Position numbers and translations under genes: made by a program | Notes under the pieces: model-generated | What the model was told of the DNA's origin: nothing | Databases searched by the model: none | The model's input: the letters and a program-made list of their open reading frames with translations, nothing else | Part shown: piece by piece, positions 1-6,906 of the stretch | Layout of the letters: the number at the start of each line of letters is the position of its first letter | Position numbering within the stretch: the first letter of the stretch is position 1 | Source of the DNA: JBFWQM01 sp050249455 | GTDB lineage: Bacteria > Pseudomonadota > Alphaproteobacteria > MPNO01 > VGEU01 | Length of the DNA stretch: 12,358 nucleotides | Assembly: GCA_050249455.1 (NCBI GenBank) | Contig: JBFWQM010000170.1 | Location: 1-12,358, forward strand | Direction of reading: 5' to 3'

Positions 1-627
1 GGCCTGAGCGTCGATAACAATTCGCAGTTCGGGCTGGGCGATCTCTACGTGCAGCCGGTGTGGCTCGGCCTCACGCGCACGCACTGGGATTTCGCGTTCG
101 CCTACGGCTTCTATGCGCCGGTGGGCGAGTACTCGGTCAAGCGGGTCGCGTTCCCGCAGATCGGGGCCACCGTGACGACCCCCTCGCCGGACAACATCGG
201 GCTCGGATTCTGGACGCACCAGTTCCAGGGCGCCGTCGCCTGGTATCCGTGGGAGCATCGCGGCACCGCCGTCTCGGTGGCGCTGACCTACGAACTCCAC
301 CACGAGAAGCAGGACATCGACGTCACGCCCGGCTCCCACCTCTCGCTCAACTGGGGCGTCAGCCAGTACGTGCCGCTGACTTCCGACAAGACGAACCTGC
401 TCGAAGTCGGGATCGCCGGCTACAGCCAGTGGCAGGTGACGGACGATACCGGCAGCGCGGCGGGCGAGCCCGGTGTGCACGACCAGGTCCACGCCATCGG
501 CCTCATCCTCGGCTGGGCAAATGTGCCGATGGGTTTCGCGATCACCGCCCGCTACTCCTACGAGTTCGCCTCCGAAGACCGGTTCCAGGGCAGCATGGCG
601 ACACTGAACATCGCAAAGAAGATGTAG
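1..627 (+). CDS. Outer-membrane transporter, phenol/MetA-pathway family (3' part)
   Basis: The reading frame is open from the first base of the window, so the start and signal peptide lie upstream; 208 residues are visible, ending at TAG. The visible part is a run of alternating aromatic/polar beta-strand segments, for example GLGDLYVQPVWLGL, WDFAFAYGFYAPVGEY and AVSVALTYELHHEK, spaced by turns. This matches the MetA-pathway phenol degradation / SphA-type family of outer-membrane proteins, where the motif FGLGDLYVQP followed by FAYGFYAPVGEY is typical. Family members are thought to act as outer-membrane channels for hydrophobic or aromatic compounds; the substrate here cannot be read from the sequence. 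The last strand ends in ATLNIAKKM and so lacks the C-terminal aromatic residue usual in outer-membrane barrels. No phenol-degradation enzyme lies nearby, so a catabolic role is not supported by context. The family call is fairly safe, the function is not. Confidence 0.8.
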   Translation, partial: GLSVDNNSQFGLGDLYVQPVWLGLTRTHWDFAFAYGFYAPVGEYSVKRVAFPQIGATVTTPSPDNIGLGFWTHQFQGAVAWYPWEHRGTAVSVALTYELHHEKQDIDVTPGSHLSLNWGVSQYVPLTSDKTNLLEVGIAGYSQWQVTDDTGSAAGEPGVHDQVHAIGLILGWANVPMGFAITARYSYEFASEDRFQGSMATLNIAKKM

Positions 628-686
628 CGGCCGCGCGGGACCGTCTTTCCCAGCGGCTTCCAGCCAATAACGATCGGGGACTGCAG

Positions 687-1151
687 ATGAACCGCACGGC
701 GCATGATCGAGCGGTGCCGCTCCGCCGACTGGCGGTGGCGCTCGTCGCCCTGGCCGTGACGGCGGCGACACCGTCGCGCGCCGAGGAGCTGAAGAAGACC
801 GGCGCCGTCACCATCGAGCAGGTGCAGGTCGCCTTCATCGGCAGCGGCAACCTGGGCGGCGGCACCCTGGCCTTCAAGGGCCGGAACTATCCGTTCACGA
901 TCGGCGGCCTCGGCATCGGCGGGTTCGGGATCTCCAAGATCAAGGCCAAGGGCGAGGTCTACAACCTCGCCAAGCTGTCGGACTTCGCCGGCTCCTATGT
1001 TCAGTTCCGCATGGGCTTCGCCGCCGGCGAGGTCAGCACGGGCGGACTGTGGCTCAAGAACAGCCAGGGCGTCGTGCTCCAGCTCGAGGCCGAGCGCGTC
1101 GGCCTCGCGCTGTCGCTTGGCGGCGACGCGATCTACGTCAAGCTCGACTGA
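687..1151 (+). CDS. Small exported protein, possibly EipA/YSC84-like fold
   Basis: This encodes 154 residues. The ATG is preceded by GGGGA with a 6-base spacer, and it gives a good signal peptide: arginines at 8-14, hydrophobic stretch about 15-27, and likely cleavage after SRA at residue 32. The mature part is about 120 residues, rich in glycine, with predicted beta-strands. It holds FIGSGNLGGGTLAFKG (about 50-65), a GGLGIGGFGISKIKAKGEVYNL stretch, GSYVQFRMGFAAG, and a C-terminal VGLALSLGGDAIYVKL. The order of these elements resembles the DUF1134/EipA and YSC84-like proteins (VYNL, then GSx, then a final strand ending in YxKL/F). That comparison is from memory and weak. EipA is a periplasmic envelope-integrity protein in alphaproteobacteria. 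The gene lies 59 bases after the porin and 45 before the next small exported gene, so the three may be co-transcribed. Presence of the gene is near certain; the function is unknown. Confidence 0.8.
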   Translation: MNRTAHDRAVPLRRLAVALVALAVTAATPSRAEELKKTGAVTIEQVQVAFIGSGNLGGGTLAFKGRNYPFTIGGLGIGGFGISKIKAKGEVYNLAKLSDFAGSYVQFRMGFAAGEVSTGGLWLKNSQGVVLQLEAERVGLALSLGGDAIYVKLD

Positions 1152-1196
1152 ACGACGCCTTACACTCGACCCGCAGGCCCATCGAGGTACCCCGTC

Positions 1197-1730
1197 ATGA
1201 AGCAGGCGCGCACGGCCGCACTCATCGCCACGATGACGGCGGCGCTCGGCATGCAATCCGCCGCGCAGGCAGGCGAGGAAACGACGATCAGCGCCTTCTC
1301 CGTCTGGAACGCGCAGGGCCAGACGCTGCAGACGGGGCCGTCCCAGGCCACGTTCATCGGCGTGCTCAGCGGACCCCTCTACGTGGAGACCGAACGCGGA
1401 CCGGTCGGCGCGGGCGAGATGAGCTGCGCGGCGACCGTCGAGTTCCATCTCGACAACGGACGCCAGGTCGGCGGCGGCCGCTGCGCCATCGTGGCGCCGG
1501 ACGGCGCGAAGACGTTTGCCGAGATCACCTGCGAAGGCGTCCACCTGATCGGCTGCGACGGCGCCGTGACGGTCGTCGGGGGAACCGAGAGGTTTGCCGG
1601 GATCAAGGGCGACGGGCGGATCGTGCTGCGCAGCGATCACAACCTGATCATGCCCACCTCCGGGGTCAGCGCGCGCGAGCAGGCCCGCGGCATCGCCTAT
1701 TTCCGCAAGATCCGCTACGAGCTTCCCTGA
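1197..1730 (+). CDS. Exported protein of unknown function with four cysteines
   Basis: This encodes 177 residues. The ATG follows GAGGT with an 8-base spacer. Residues 1-25 form a signal peptide (MKQAR, hydrophobic core, cleavage after AQA). The mature protein looks all-beta and has four cysteines at about 77, 96, 112 and 120, which could form two disulfides in the periplasm. A conspicuous stretch is VVGGTERFAGIKGDGRI (about 126-142). It recalls the GTGxFAGIxGxG segment of secreted beta-barrel proteins of the allene oxide cyclase-like or dirigent-like type, but I do not assign it on that basis alone. It is the last gene of the left plus-strand group and converges with the minus-strand DUF4239 gene across only 35 bases, where I see no clear hairpin-plus-T-run terminator. 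I do not recognise the family with confidence. Confidence 0.78.
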   Translation: MKQARTAALIATMTAALGMQSAAQAGEETTISAFSVWNAQGQTLQTGPSQATFIGVLSGPLYVETERGPVGAGEMSCAATVEFHLDNGRQVGGGRCAIVAPDGAKTFAEITCEGVHLIGCDGAVTVVGGTERFAGIKGDGRIVLRSDHNLIMPTSGVSAREQARGIAYFRKIRYELP

Positions 1731-1765
1731 GATCGCGCCCAGCGGCGGCCGGCCCGGATCTTCGC

Positions 1766-2524
1766 CTAGTCCTTGTACGCCGCGATGCTGGATGCGGTGT
1801 CGGTCATCGGCTGCTGGCTGACGCGAACGTAGCCCTCTCCCGGCCGGTCGATATCCAGGATGAGCACCAGCAGGATGGCGATCAGCACGCTCAAGGTTCC
1901 GGCCGGCACGCGCGCCCGGCGCGATTGAAGGCCGATCGCATAGCCTGAGAAACCCGCCACGACGAAGGCGATCCCGTAGAGCGTGACCATCACGATGCCG
2001 GGCACCCGATTGCGGAAGTTCGCGACGCGCGCGAGCTGGACGTCGATCATCTGGTTCAGGGCCTGGATGTAGAGGCCGGTCGGGACGAATCCATTGTCCC
2101 TTGCGGCCACCGCCTTGGCCTCCAGCCAGAGCTTCTCCTGGATCCCGTTCGACCGCTCGATCGCCGCTGCCAGCTCGCGGGCCGTCGGGATGGAGCCGCT
2201 GATGACGACGCGGGCCATGGTGTAGTCGTGCAGCAGCTTGAGGCTCGTGCCGTCATGCGGGCTGGGCAGCAGCCGCGCGCGCAACGCGGCCGTGCCGATG
2301 GCATTCGCCTCGTCGATGACCGCCTGCCGCCGGGCGTCGTAGCGCTCCAGCGACATCGCGAACGTGAATGCGGTGATCAGCGACAGCAGGCCCACGATCG
2401 CGTCATGAATCGTCGAGACGTTCTCGACGGAACGGAACCGGGGGCGCGCCGCCAGCGCGCGGCCGAGCGCGTTGGCGCCGAGGAACGCCGCGATGCTGAG
2501 CAGGAGAACGAGCCACAACGGCAT
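1766..2524 (-). CDS. DUF4239 (bestrophin-like domain) membrane protein
   Basis: This encodes 252 residues. Four hydrophobic segments are visible at about 3-20, 38-58, 175-198 and 206-224, with a long soluble middle section (about 60-170). The signature of the DUF4239 / bestrophin-like family is present: LERYDARRQAVIDEANAIGTAALRARLLP after the second segment (about 59-87) and LDIDRPGEGYVRVSQQPM near the C-terminus (about 223-240). Bestrophins are anion channels, but for DUF4239 proteins a channel role is only suggested by similarity. The start ATG has no strong ribosome binding site, which fits translation coupled to the upstream MscS gene that ends 39 bases earlier. It is the last gene of the minus-strand cluster. 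A pairing of two channel-like membrane proteins suggests a shared role in osmotic or ion balance (inference). Confidence 0.85.
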   Translation of the reverse strand: MPLWLVLLLSIAAFLGANALGRALAARPRFRSVENVSTIHDAIVGLLSLITAFTFAMSLERYDARRQAVIDEANAIGTAALRARLLPSPHDGTSLKLLHDYTMARVVISGSIPTARELAAAIERSNGIQEKLWLEAKAVAARDNGFVPTGLYIQALNQMIDVQLARVANFRNRVPGIVMVTLYGIAFVVAGFSGYAIGLQSRRARVPAGTLSVLIAILLVLILDIDRPGEGYVRVSQQPMTDTASSIAAYKD

Positions 2525-2563
2525 GTTCAGCGCTTCGCTGGCTGGGTGACGACGGCCATCGGC

Positions 2564-4681
2564 TCAGCTCGGCTGGGGCTTCTGCACCAGGTCCAGCGCA
2601 CGCCGCGCCGCCGCGGACTCGTCGCCGCCGCCGGCCACGTGCACGGTGGGGACGGCAAACTTGATGCCGTTGGCGTCGAACGCCTTCTTGATCAGGGCAT
2701 AGGCCTTGCGCCGGATGACGAACTGCTCGCCCGGCTTGGTCATGATCTTCATCCGGAGCTGGATCGCAAAGTCGCCCAGCTGCTCGATGCCCTGCATCTT
2801 CAGGGGCTGCAGGACATGCGGGGCGAACTCCGGATCCTTGGCGAGGTCGAGCCCGATCTGCTTGATCAGCTTGCGCGCCTTCTCGATGTCGCTGTCGAAG
2901 GTGACGCCGACCATCAGCTTGTCGATGACCCAGTCGCGGCTCATGTTCTGGACCGCCCCGAGCTCGCCGAACGGCACGGTATAGAGCGGCCCGCGCTGGT
3001 GGCGCAGCTTGATCGAGCGCAGGCTGAACGACTCGACCGTGCCCTTGTACTTGTCGCTCTGGATGTATTCCCCGATGCGGAACGCGTCGTCGAGGAGGTA
3101 GAACATCCCGCTGATGATGTCCTTGACCAGCGTCTGCGCACCGAAGCCGATCGCGACGCCGACCACCCCGGCGCCCGCGATCAGGGGCCCGATCTCGACC
3201 CCCAAGGCGGACAGCGCCATCATGCCGCCCATCACGATCAGCGCGACGAACAGCACGTTGCGCACGATGGGCAGCAGAGTGCGGAGCCGCGCCTGGCGGC
3301 GGGCTTCGTCCGCGTCCTGCTCGGCGACGCGCTGCGCCTTGAGGAGCCGGACGTCGATCACGGCCTTGAGGACGTGCCAGGCGAAGTCGGCGACCAGCAA
3401 GATGACGACGGCGTCCAGGACGCTGCGCAACATGCGCGTCGCCGTCGTCTCGCCGCCCGAGATCGCGACGAGGTCGAACCGCCAGACCCAGGCCAAATAT
3501 ATCGCCGCCGCGATGATCAGCAGCGCGCGGACGCCGTGGACGAGGGAAGCGGCGGCCACGCTCGGGACGGCCGCCCGGTCGTCGGAAGGATCGACCGGGC
3601 GAAGCAGATGGAGGATCGACCGCCGCGACATCCCGATCAGCGCCGGCAGTCCCGCGGCCACGACCGCGGTCCAGAACAGCGCGACGGCGCTGGCCACCCA
3701 CAGGAGCCAGAGCAGCGCGAAATACGCTGAAAACAGCACCGAGAACGCGCAGCGACTGGACAGAGCGCTCCGCCCCGCGCCCGCCGGCCGATCGGGGCGC
3801 CGCCATACCGCCTCCAGGCCGACGGCGAGCAGGCCGATGCCGAGCAGGTAGGCGGTCACCTTGCGCGCCGCGATCTCCAGTCCAAGCGTCTCCAGCGCGA
3901 CCAAGGTGGCCCAGCCGAACGCGAGCCAGAAGGCGAACAGCGCAAGCCGCCGATACCAGAACCGGGCGGCGTCGGACGAAAGTGGAAAGACGCGCAGATC
4001 GGCCCCGGTCGCGGCGAGGCGACCCGCGGGGGCGAAGAGGAACCGGCCGAAGGCGAGCGCCACGCGCAGCGCGACCAAGGCCGCCAGGTAGCTCAGGACC
4101 ACGGCCGTCAGCAGCGGCGGGAACGCCAGGGCGAGAAAGGCGCCGATGCTCCCCGCGGCGAACGCGGCGACGCCGACGATCTCGGAGCCGAGCCGGGTCG
4201 TGATCGCGCGTACGCGGCCGTCGACGGAACTGACCGCGATCCCGTCAAGCCATCGTCGAAAATCCGCCGTGGCGAGGCGCACCAGCCGCTCGGAGCCGTA
4301 GCCCAACGCGGCGAAGACGGCGATCAGGCCCAGGACGGCGGCGACGCCACGGTTCTGGACCTCGCCGGCCAGGACGTCGGCGGCTTCCCGCAACGCACCG
4401 GGAAGCGACGGGACCGCCGCAACCAGGGAGGCGAGGTGCTGACGGATCTCCGCCAGTCGGCGGCTGGCAAGGGCTGCCGGCGGGGGCGCGGCGTCCTCGG
4501 AGGCTGCCGCCGGTGCATTCCGCGCCCTGATCCAGCCGCGGACGCCGTCGTCGTCGAGAAGCTTCAGCAGCTCCTGGACTTTCGCCGGCGTCGCGTCCGC
4601 GGGCGTCTCCGCCAGGACGCCGTCTAGGTTCGCCCACAGGAGCATTGCGGCGGCGATCAGCCGGACCACCGGGCGCTTCAT
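2564..4681 (-). CDS. Large MscS-family mechanosensitive channel
   Basis: This encodes 705 residues from the chosen ATG; an in-frame ATG seven codons upstream (4702) is rejected because GGGAG lies 10 bases before the 4681 ATG and nothing similar precedes the other. Residues 1-25 are a signal peptide ending at VLA. A periplasmic, helical, alanine-rich section follows (about 30-110), then roughly ten membrane segments between about 112 and 520. The MscS core is clear: a pore-lining helix rich in Gly and Ala (about 501-519, AGAGVVGVAIGFGAQTLVKD), then LLDDAFRIGEYI and the beta domain (about 540-590, GTVESFSLRSIKLRHQRG, VPFGELGAVQNMSRDW), and the cytosolic alpha/beta vestibule to about 680. E. coli MscS is near 286 residues, so this belongs to the large MscK/YbiO-type group with additional membrane helices. 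Its role is to release ions and small solutes when membrane tension rises. It lies 37 bases downstream of the lipoprotein gene and 39 upstream of the DUF4239 gene. Confidence 0.93.
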   Translation of the reverse strand: MKRPVVRLIAAAMLLWANLDGVLAETPADATPAKVQELLKLLDDDGVRGWIRARNAPAAASEDAAPPPAALASRRLAEIRQHLASLVAAVPSLPGALREAADVLAGEVQNRGVAAVLGLIAVFAALGYGSERLVRLATADFRRWLDGIAVSSVDGRVRAITTRLGSEIVGVAAFAAGSIGAFLALAFPPLLTAVVLSYLAALVALRVALAFGRFLFAPAGRLAATGADLRVFPLSSDAARFWYRRLALFAFWLAFGWATLVALETLGLEIAARKVTAYLLGIGLLAVGLEAVWRRPDRPAGAGRSALSSRCAFSVLFSAYFALLWLLWVASAVALFWTAVVAAGLPALIGMSRRSILHLLRPVDPSDDRAAVPSVAAASLVHGVRALLIIAAAIYLAWVWRFDLVAISGGETTATRMLRSVLDAVVILLVADFAWHVLKAVIDVRLLKAQRVAEQDADEARRQARLRTLLPIVRNVLFVALIVMGGMMALSALGVEIGPLIAGAGVVGVAIGFGAQTLVKDIISGMFYLLDDAFRIGEYIQSDKYKGTVESFSLRSIKLRHQRGPLYTVPFGELGAVQNMSRDWVIDKLMVGVTFDSDIEKARKLIKQIGLDLAKDPEFAPHVLQPLKMQGIEQLGDFAIQLRMKIMTKPGEQFVIRRKAYALIKKAFDANGIKFAVPTVHVAGGGDESAAARRALDLVQKPQPS

Positions 4682-4691
4682 GGGATGGCGT

Positions 4692-4696
4692 CTCCC
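4692..4696 (-). promoter_or_regulatory. Ribosome binding site deciding the MscS start
   Basis: On the minus strand this reads GGGAG, ten bases before the ATG at 4681. The alternative in-frame ATG at 4702 lies upstream of this site and has no comparable purine stretch. The site therefore favours the shorter form, whose N-terminus MKRPVVRLIAAAMLL also looks like a normal signal peptide. Confidence 0.5.
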
Positions 4697-4718
4697 TGCC
4701 ATGAAGCAGGCGCTGGCC

Positions 4719-4985
4719 TCAGCGGGCCGCCGGCACGCACTGGACCCGCAGCACCTTTCGGATGCCGCTCTCGACGGGGCCGGTCCGCATCTCGGTGATG
4801 CGGGCTTCCTTGCCCAGGCGTCTGCAATGCGCGCCGGCCTGCTCGGTGGCGGCGCTCACCTCCGTCGGCTCGACGTGGAGGTCGAACTGCTCGCTCGCAG
4901 AGTCGATGCCGCCGCAGCCGGCGAGCGGCAACAGCCCGACCAGCAGCAGTCCTCGACCGGCGAGTCGCCTTGTTCGTTTGCTCAT
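4719..4985 (-). CDS. Small lipoprotein of unknown function
   Basis: This encodes 88 residues. The start is set at 4985 because it gives a textbook lipoprotein signal: MSKRTRRLAGRG, hydrophobic LLLVGLLP, then the lipobox LAGC with the acylated cysteine at 24. Residue +2 is Gly, not Asp, so outer-membrane sorting by the Lol system would be expected. The mature part is only about 65 residues, with two further cysteines at 54 and 83 that could form a disulfide, and a basic segment GIRKVLRVQCVPAAR at the end. A longer in-frame reading from an ATG at 5045, two bases past the sulfatase stop codon, is possible but would bury the signal peptide. The gene lies between the sulfatase (62-base gap) and the MscS channel (37-base gap). 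I do not recognise a family; it might serve as a small accessory protein to one of these neighbours (inference). Confidence 0.72.
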   Translation of the reverse strand: MSKRTRRLAGRGLLLVGLLPLAGCGGIDSASEQFDLHVEPTEVSAATEQAGAHCRRLGKEARITEMRTGPVESGIRKVLRVQCVPAAR

Positions 4986-5047
4986 GGCCGTCGCTCGACT
5001 CCGCGGTTCGCGTGCGCAGCCGGCGACAGCGCCGGCCGCGCACATCG

Positions 5048-6835
5048 TCAGCTCAGCTTGTTCACCGTCCAGTTGACGAGCGGGATGTCGGGCAGCTCGC
5101 GCCCGTCATCGGCGCCCATCTCGGCCTTGATGACCGACTCGAGTTTGCCGCGCATGGTCTCGACCAGTTCCTGGTTCTTGCTCCTGTCCGCGGCGAGGTT
5201 GACCATTTCGCGGGGATCGGCCTGGATATCGAAGAGCTCGACGTCGTTCCAGCGGTAGAGCTCCTCGGCATTCGTCGGCGCGTTGTGGTCGAGCGGCGAG
5301 AAATAGCGGCTGAACTTGTAGCGGCCGTCGAAGACCGTCCGCATGGTGCCGCGCTTCTTCATGTTCGGCTTGAAGCCTTCCTTCACCATGGCCACGGCCG
5401 GCTTCTTCCCGGCCGCCTTGGCGCCGCTGACGAAGGCGAGGAGGTCGCCGTCGTTGCTTACCAGGCCGCTATAGGTGAACAGCACTCCCTCGCGCGTGGC
5501 GTGGACGCCGGATCCGGCCGGATTGCCGACCACCGACGAGAAGTCCTTGCCGGGCAAAGTCCGCTTGGCCAATTCGGCCGCGCGGGTCGGCGTGACGCCG
5601 GCCATGGACAGCAAGGTCGGGACCACGTCGATGTGGCTGGTGAGCGCCGACGTCTCCTGCCCGCCGCGGACATCGGGATGGACGACGTACATCGGCAGAT
5701 GGATGTTCTCCTCGTAGGCGAACGGCCCCTTGCCGTGCAGGCCGTGCGCGCCGGCCATCTCGCCGTGATCCGACGTGAAGACGAAGACGGTGCGGTCCAT
5801 CATCTTCAGGTTGTCGAGCTCGCGCTGGATGCTGTTCACCTCGGCGTCCACCGCGCGGATCGAGTTGATGTAGAAGTCGTTGAACCGCCGCCAGCGCGCC
5901 TCCTCCAGCGGGATGTGCCCGAGCACGTGGCTCCACATCTTGTCGTACTCGCCGTGCGCCTGCGGCCGACCCGCGGCGCCCATCGGCTGGCGCAGGTTGT
6001 CCGGGATCGGCATGTCCCAGGTCGCCTTGTAGAGCTCGTTGTCGGGCGCGCGCCCCGCATGCATCATCAGCCGGCCAGTGTCCTGCACTTTCTCGCCCGG
6101 CGCATCGCTGTTGAAGTACATGATGTCGTGCGGATTGATCAGGCTGACGAACAGGCACCACGGCTTGCCTTCCTGGTTCAGCCTGCTGCCGACCCGCCGC
6201 ATCCAGGTGATGGCGCTGCCGGCGATCAGATGGTCGAACTGGTAGCCGCCGAGCGTGTGGGCGATGCTGTCGCCGGGCGAGGTGAAGTCGGAGAAGCCGT
6301 ACTGCTCCATTTCCTTGGTGAGGAGCCCGCCGTTCTTCGCGCTGTCGAACTTCTGGCTGAGGTGCCACTTGCCCTTGTAGGCCGTGTAGTAGCCGGCCTG
6401 GCGCAGCATGTGCCCGATGGTGGGAATCTTCGGCGAGAGGTCCTTGACGTAGGGCACGTCCGTGTTCTCGAACATGCGATTGTCCACGGTCTGCAGGCCG
6501 GTCACCAGCACCGACCGCGACGAGGTGCACATGACGGCGGGACAGTAGTGGTTTTTGAAAGTCACGCCGGTCCGCTGCAAGCGCTCGTGCGCGGGCAGGC
6601 TGAGGCCCGTCGGCCACTTGCCGAAATAGCGCTCCTGGTCGGTGAACACGAAGATGATGTTGGGACGGCGCGACGCGCCGCCGGCGGCCCGGGCCGGCGC
6701 GGTCCCCGCGGTCTGCGCCGCAGCGGTCCCCGTGGCCAGCGTGGCGGCGAAGGATGCCGCCACGGCGCCGGTTGCCTTGGCAAGGAACTCGCGACGGCTG
6801 TCTCCCGGCCGGCCAGGCTTCGCTTTCTCGTCCAT
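5048..6835 (-). CDS. Tat-exported sulfatase (alkaline-phosphatase superfamily)
   Basis: This encodes 595 residues. The N-terminus has a twin-arginine signal: SRREFL at 13-18, a hydrophobic stretch about 20-40 and cleavage near TAAA/QTA, so the enzyme is probably folded before export to the periplasm. Sulfatase landmarks appear in order: PNIIFVFTDQE with a single metal-binding Asp at 66; the nucleophile motif C103-T-S-S-R107; YKGKWH at 153-158; INPHD at 233-237; FTSDHGEM with Asp356/His357; and HGKG with Lys369. Cys103 would be oxidised to formylglycine and the enzyme would hydrolyse sulfate esters using a bound calcium ion. The usual CxPSR has Ser in place of Pro here. The single Asp in TDQ recalls choline sulfatase (ADQ) more than arylsulfatase A. 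Substrate is unknown. The start has an excellent purine-rich ribosome binding site. No maturase (FGE or anSME) gene is in the window. Confidence 0.92.
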   Translation of the reverse strand: MDEKAKPGRPGDSRREFLAKATGAVAASFAATLATGTAAAQTAGTAPARAAGGASRRPNIIFVFTDQERYFGKWPTGLSLPAHERLQRTGVTFKNHYCPAVMCTSSRSVLVTGLQTVDNRMFENTDVPYVKDLSPKIPTIGHMLRQAGYYTAYKGKWHLSQKFDSAKNGGLLTKEMEQYGFSDFTSPGDSIAHTLGGYQFDHLIAGSAITWMRRVGSRLNQEGKPWCLFVSLINPHDIMYFNSDAPGEKVQDTGRLMMHAGRAPDNELYKATWDMPIPDNLRQPMGAAGRPQAHGEYDKMWSHVLGHIPLEEARWRRFNDFYINSIRAVDAEVNSIQRELDNLKMMDRTVFVFTSDHGEMAGAHGLHGKGPFAYEENIHLPMYVVHPDVRGGQETSALTSHIDVVPTLLSMAGVTPTRAAELAKRTLPGKDFSSVVGNPAGSGVHATREGVLFTYSGLVSNDGDLLAFVSGAKAAGKKPAVAMVKEGFKPNMKKRGTMRTVFDGRYKFSRYFSPLDHNAPTNAEELYRWNDVELFDIQADPREMVNLAADRSKNQELVETMRGKLESVIKAEMGADDGRELPDIPLVNWTVNKLS

Positions 6836-6841
6836 GTGACC

Positions 6842-6851
6842 CTCTCTCTCT
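6842..6851 (-). repeat. Five-unit AG dinucleotide tract forming the sulfatase ribosome binding site
   Basis: On the minus strand the bases before the sulfatase ATG read (AG)5 followed by GGTCAC and the start codon. The GAGG at its end is the likely Shine-Dalgarno core, so repeat and ribosome binding site are the same sequence. A tract of five dinucleotide units is short, but it could change by slippage and alter the strength or spacing of the site. Confidence 0.6.
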
Positions 6852-6906
6852 GTCGATGCGTCCGCGCCCGTGCTGCGGACAGTGGCCGGCGGCGGCGCCG
6901 GACCGT

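Noticed and set aside
558..1640. 360-codon minus-strand open frame across two small exported genes.
   Set aside because: The plus-strand genes have ribosome binding sites and signal peptides; the minus frame has neither.
1731..1765. Possible two-way terminator between the convergent genes, around the GGCCGGCC palindrome at 1747-1754.
   Set aside because: There is no stable stem with a loop and no T-run on either strand.
2228..3730. 500-codon plus-strand open frame opposite the MscS gene.
   Set aside because: Composition is that of an antisense shadow (runs of RRR, DQ, HDQ) and the minus-strand frame has an unmistakable MscS core.
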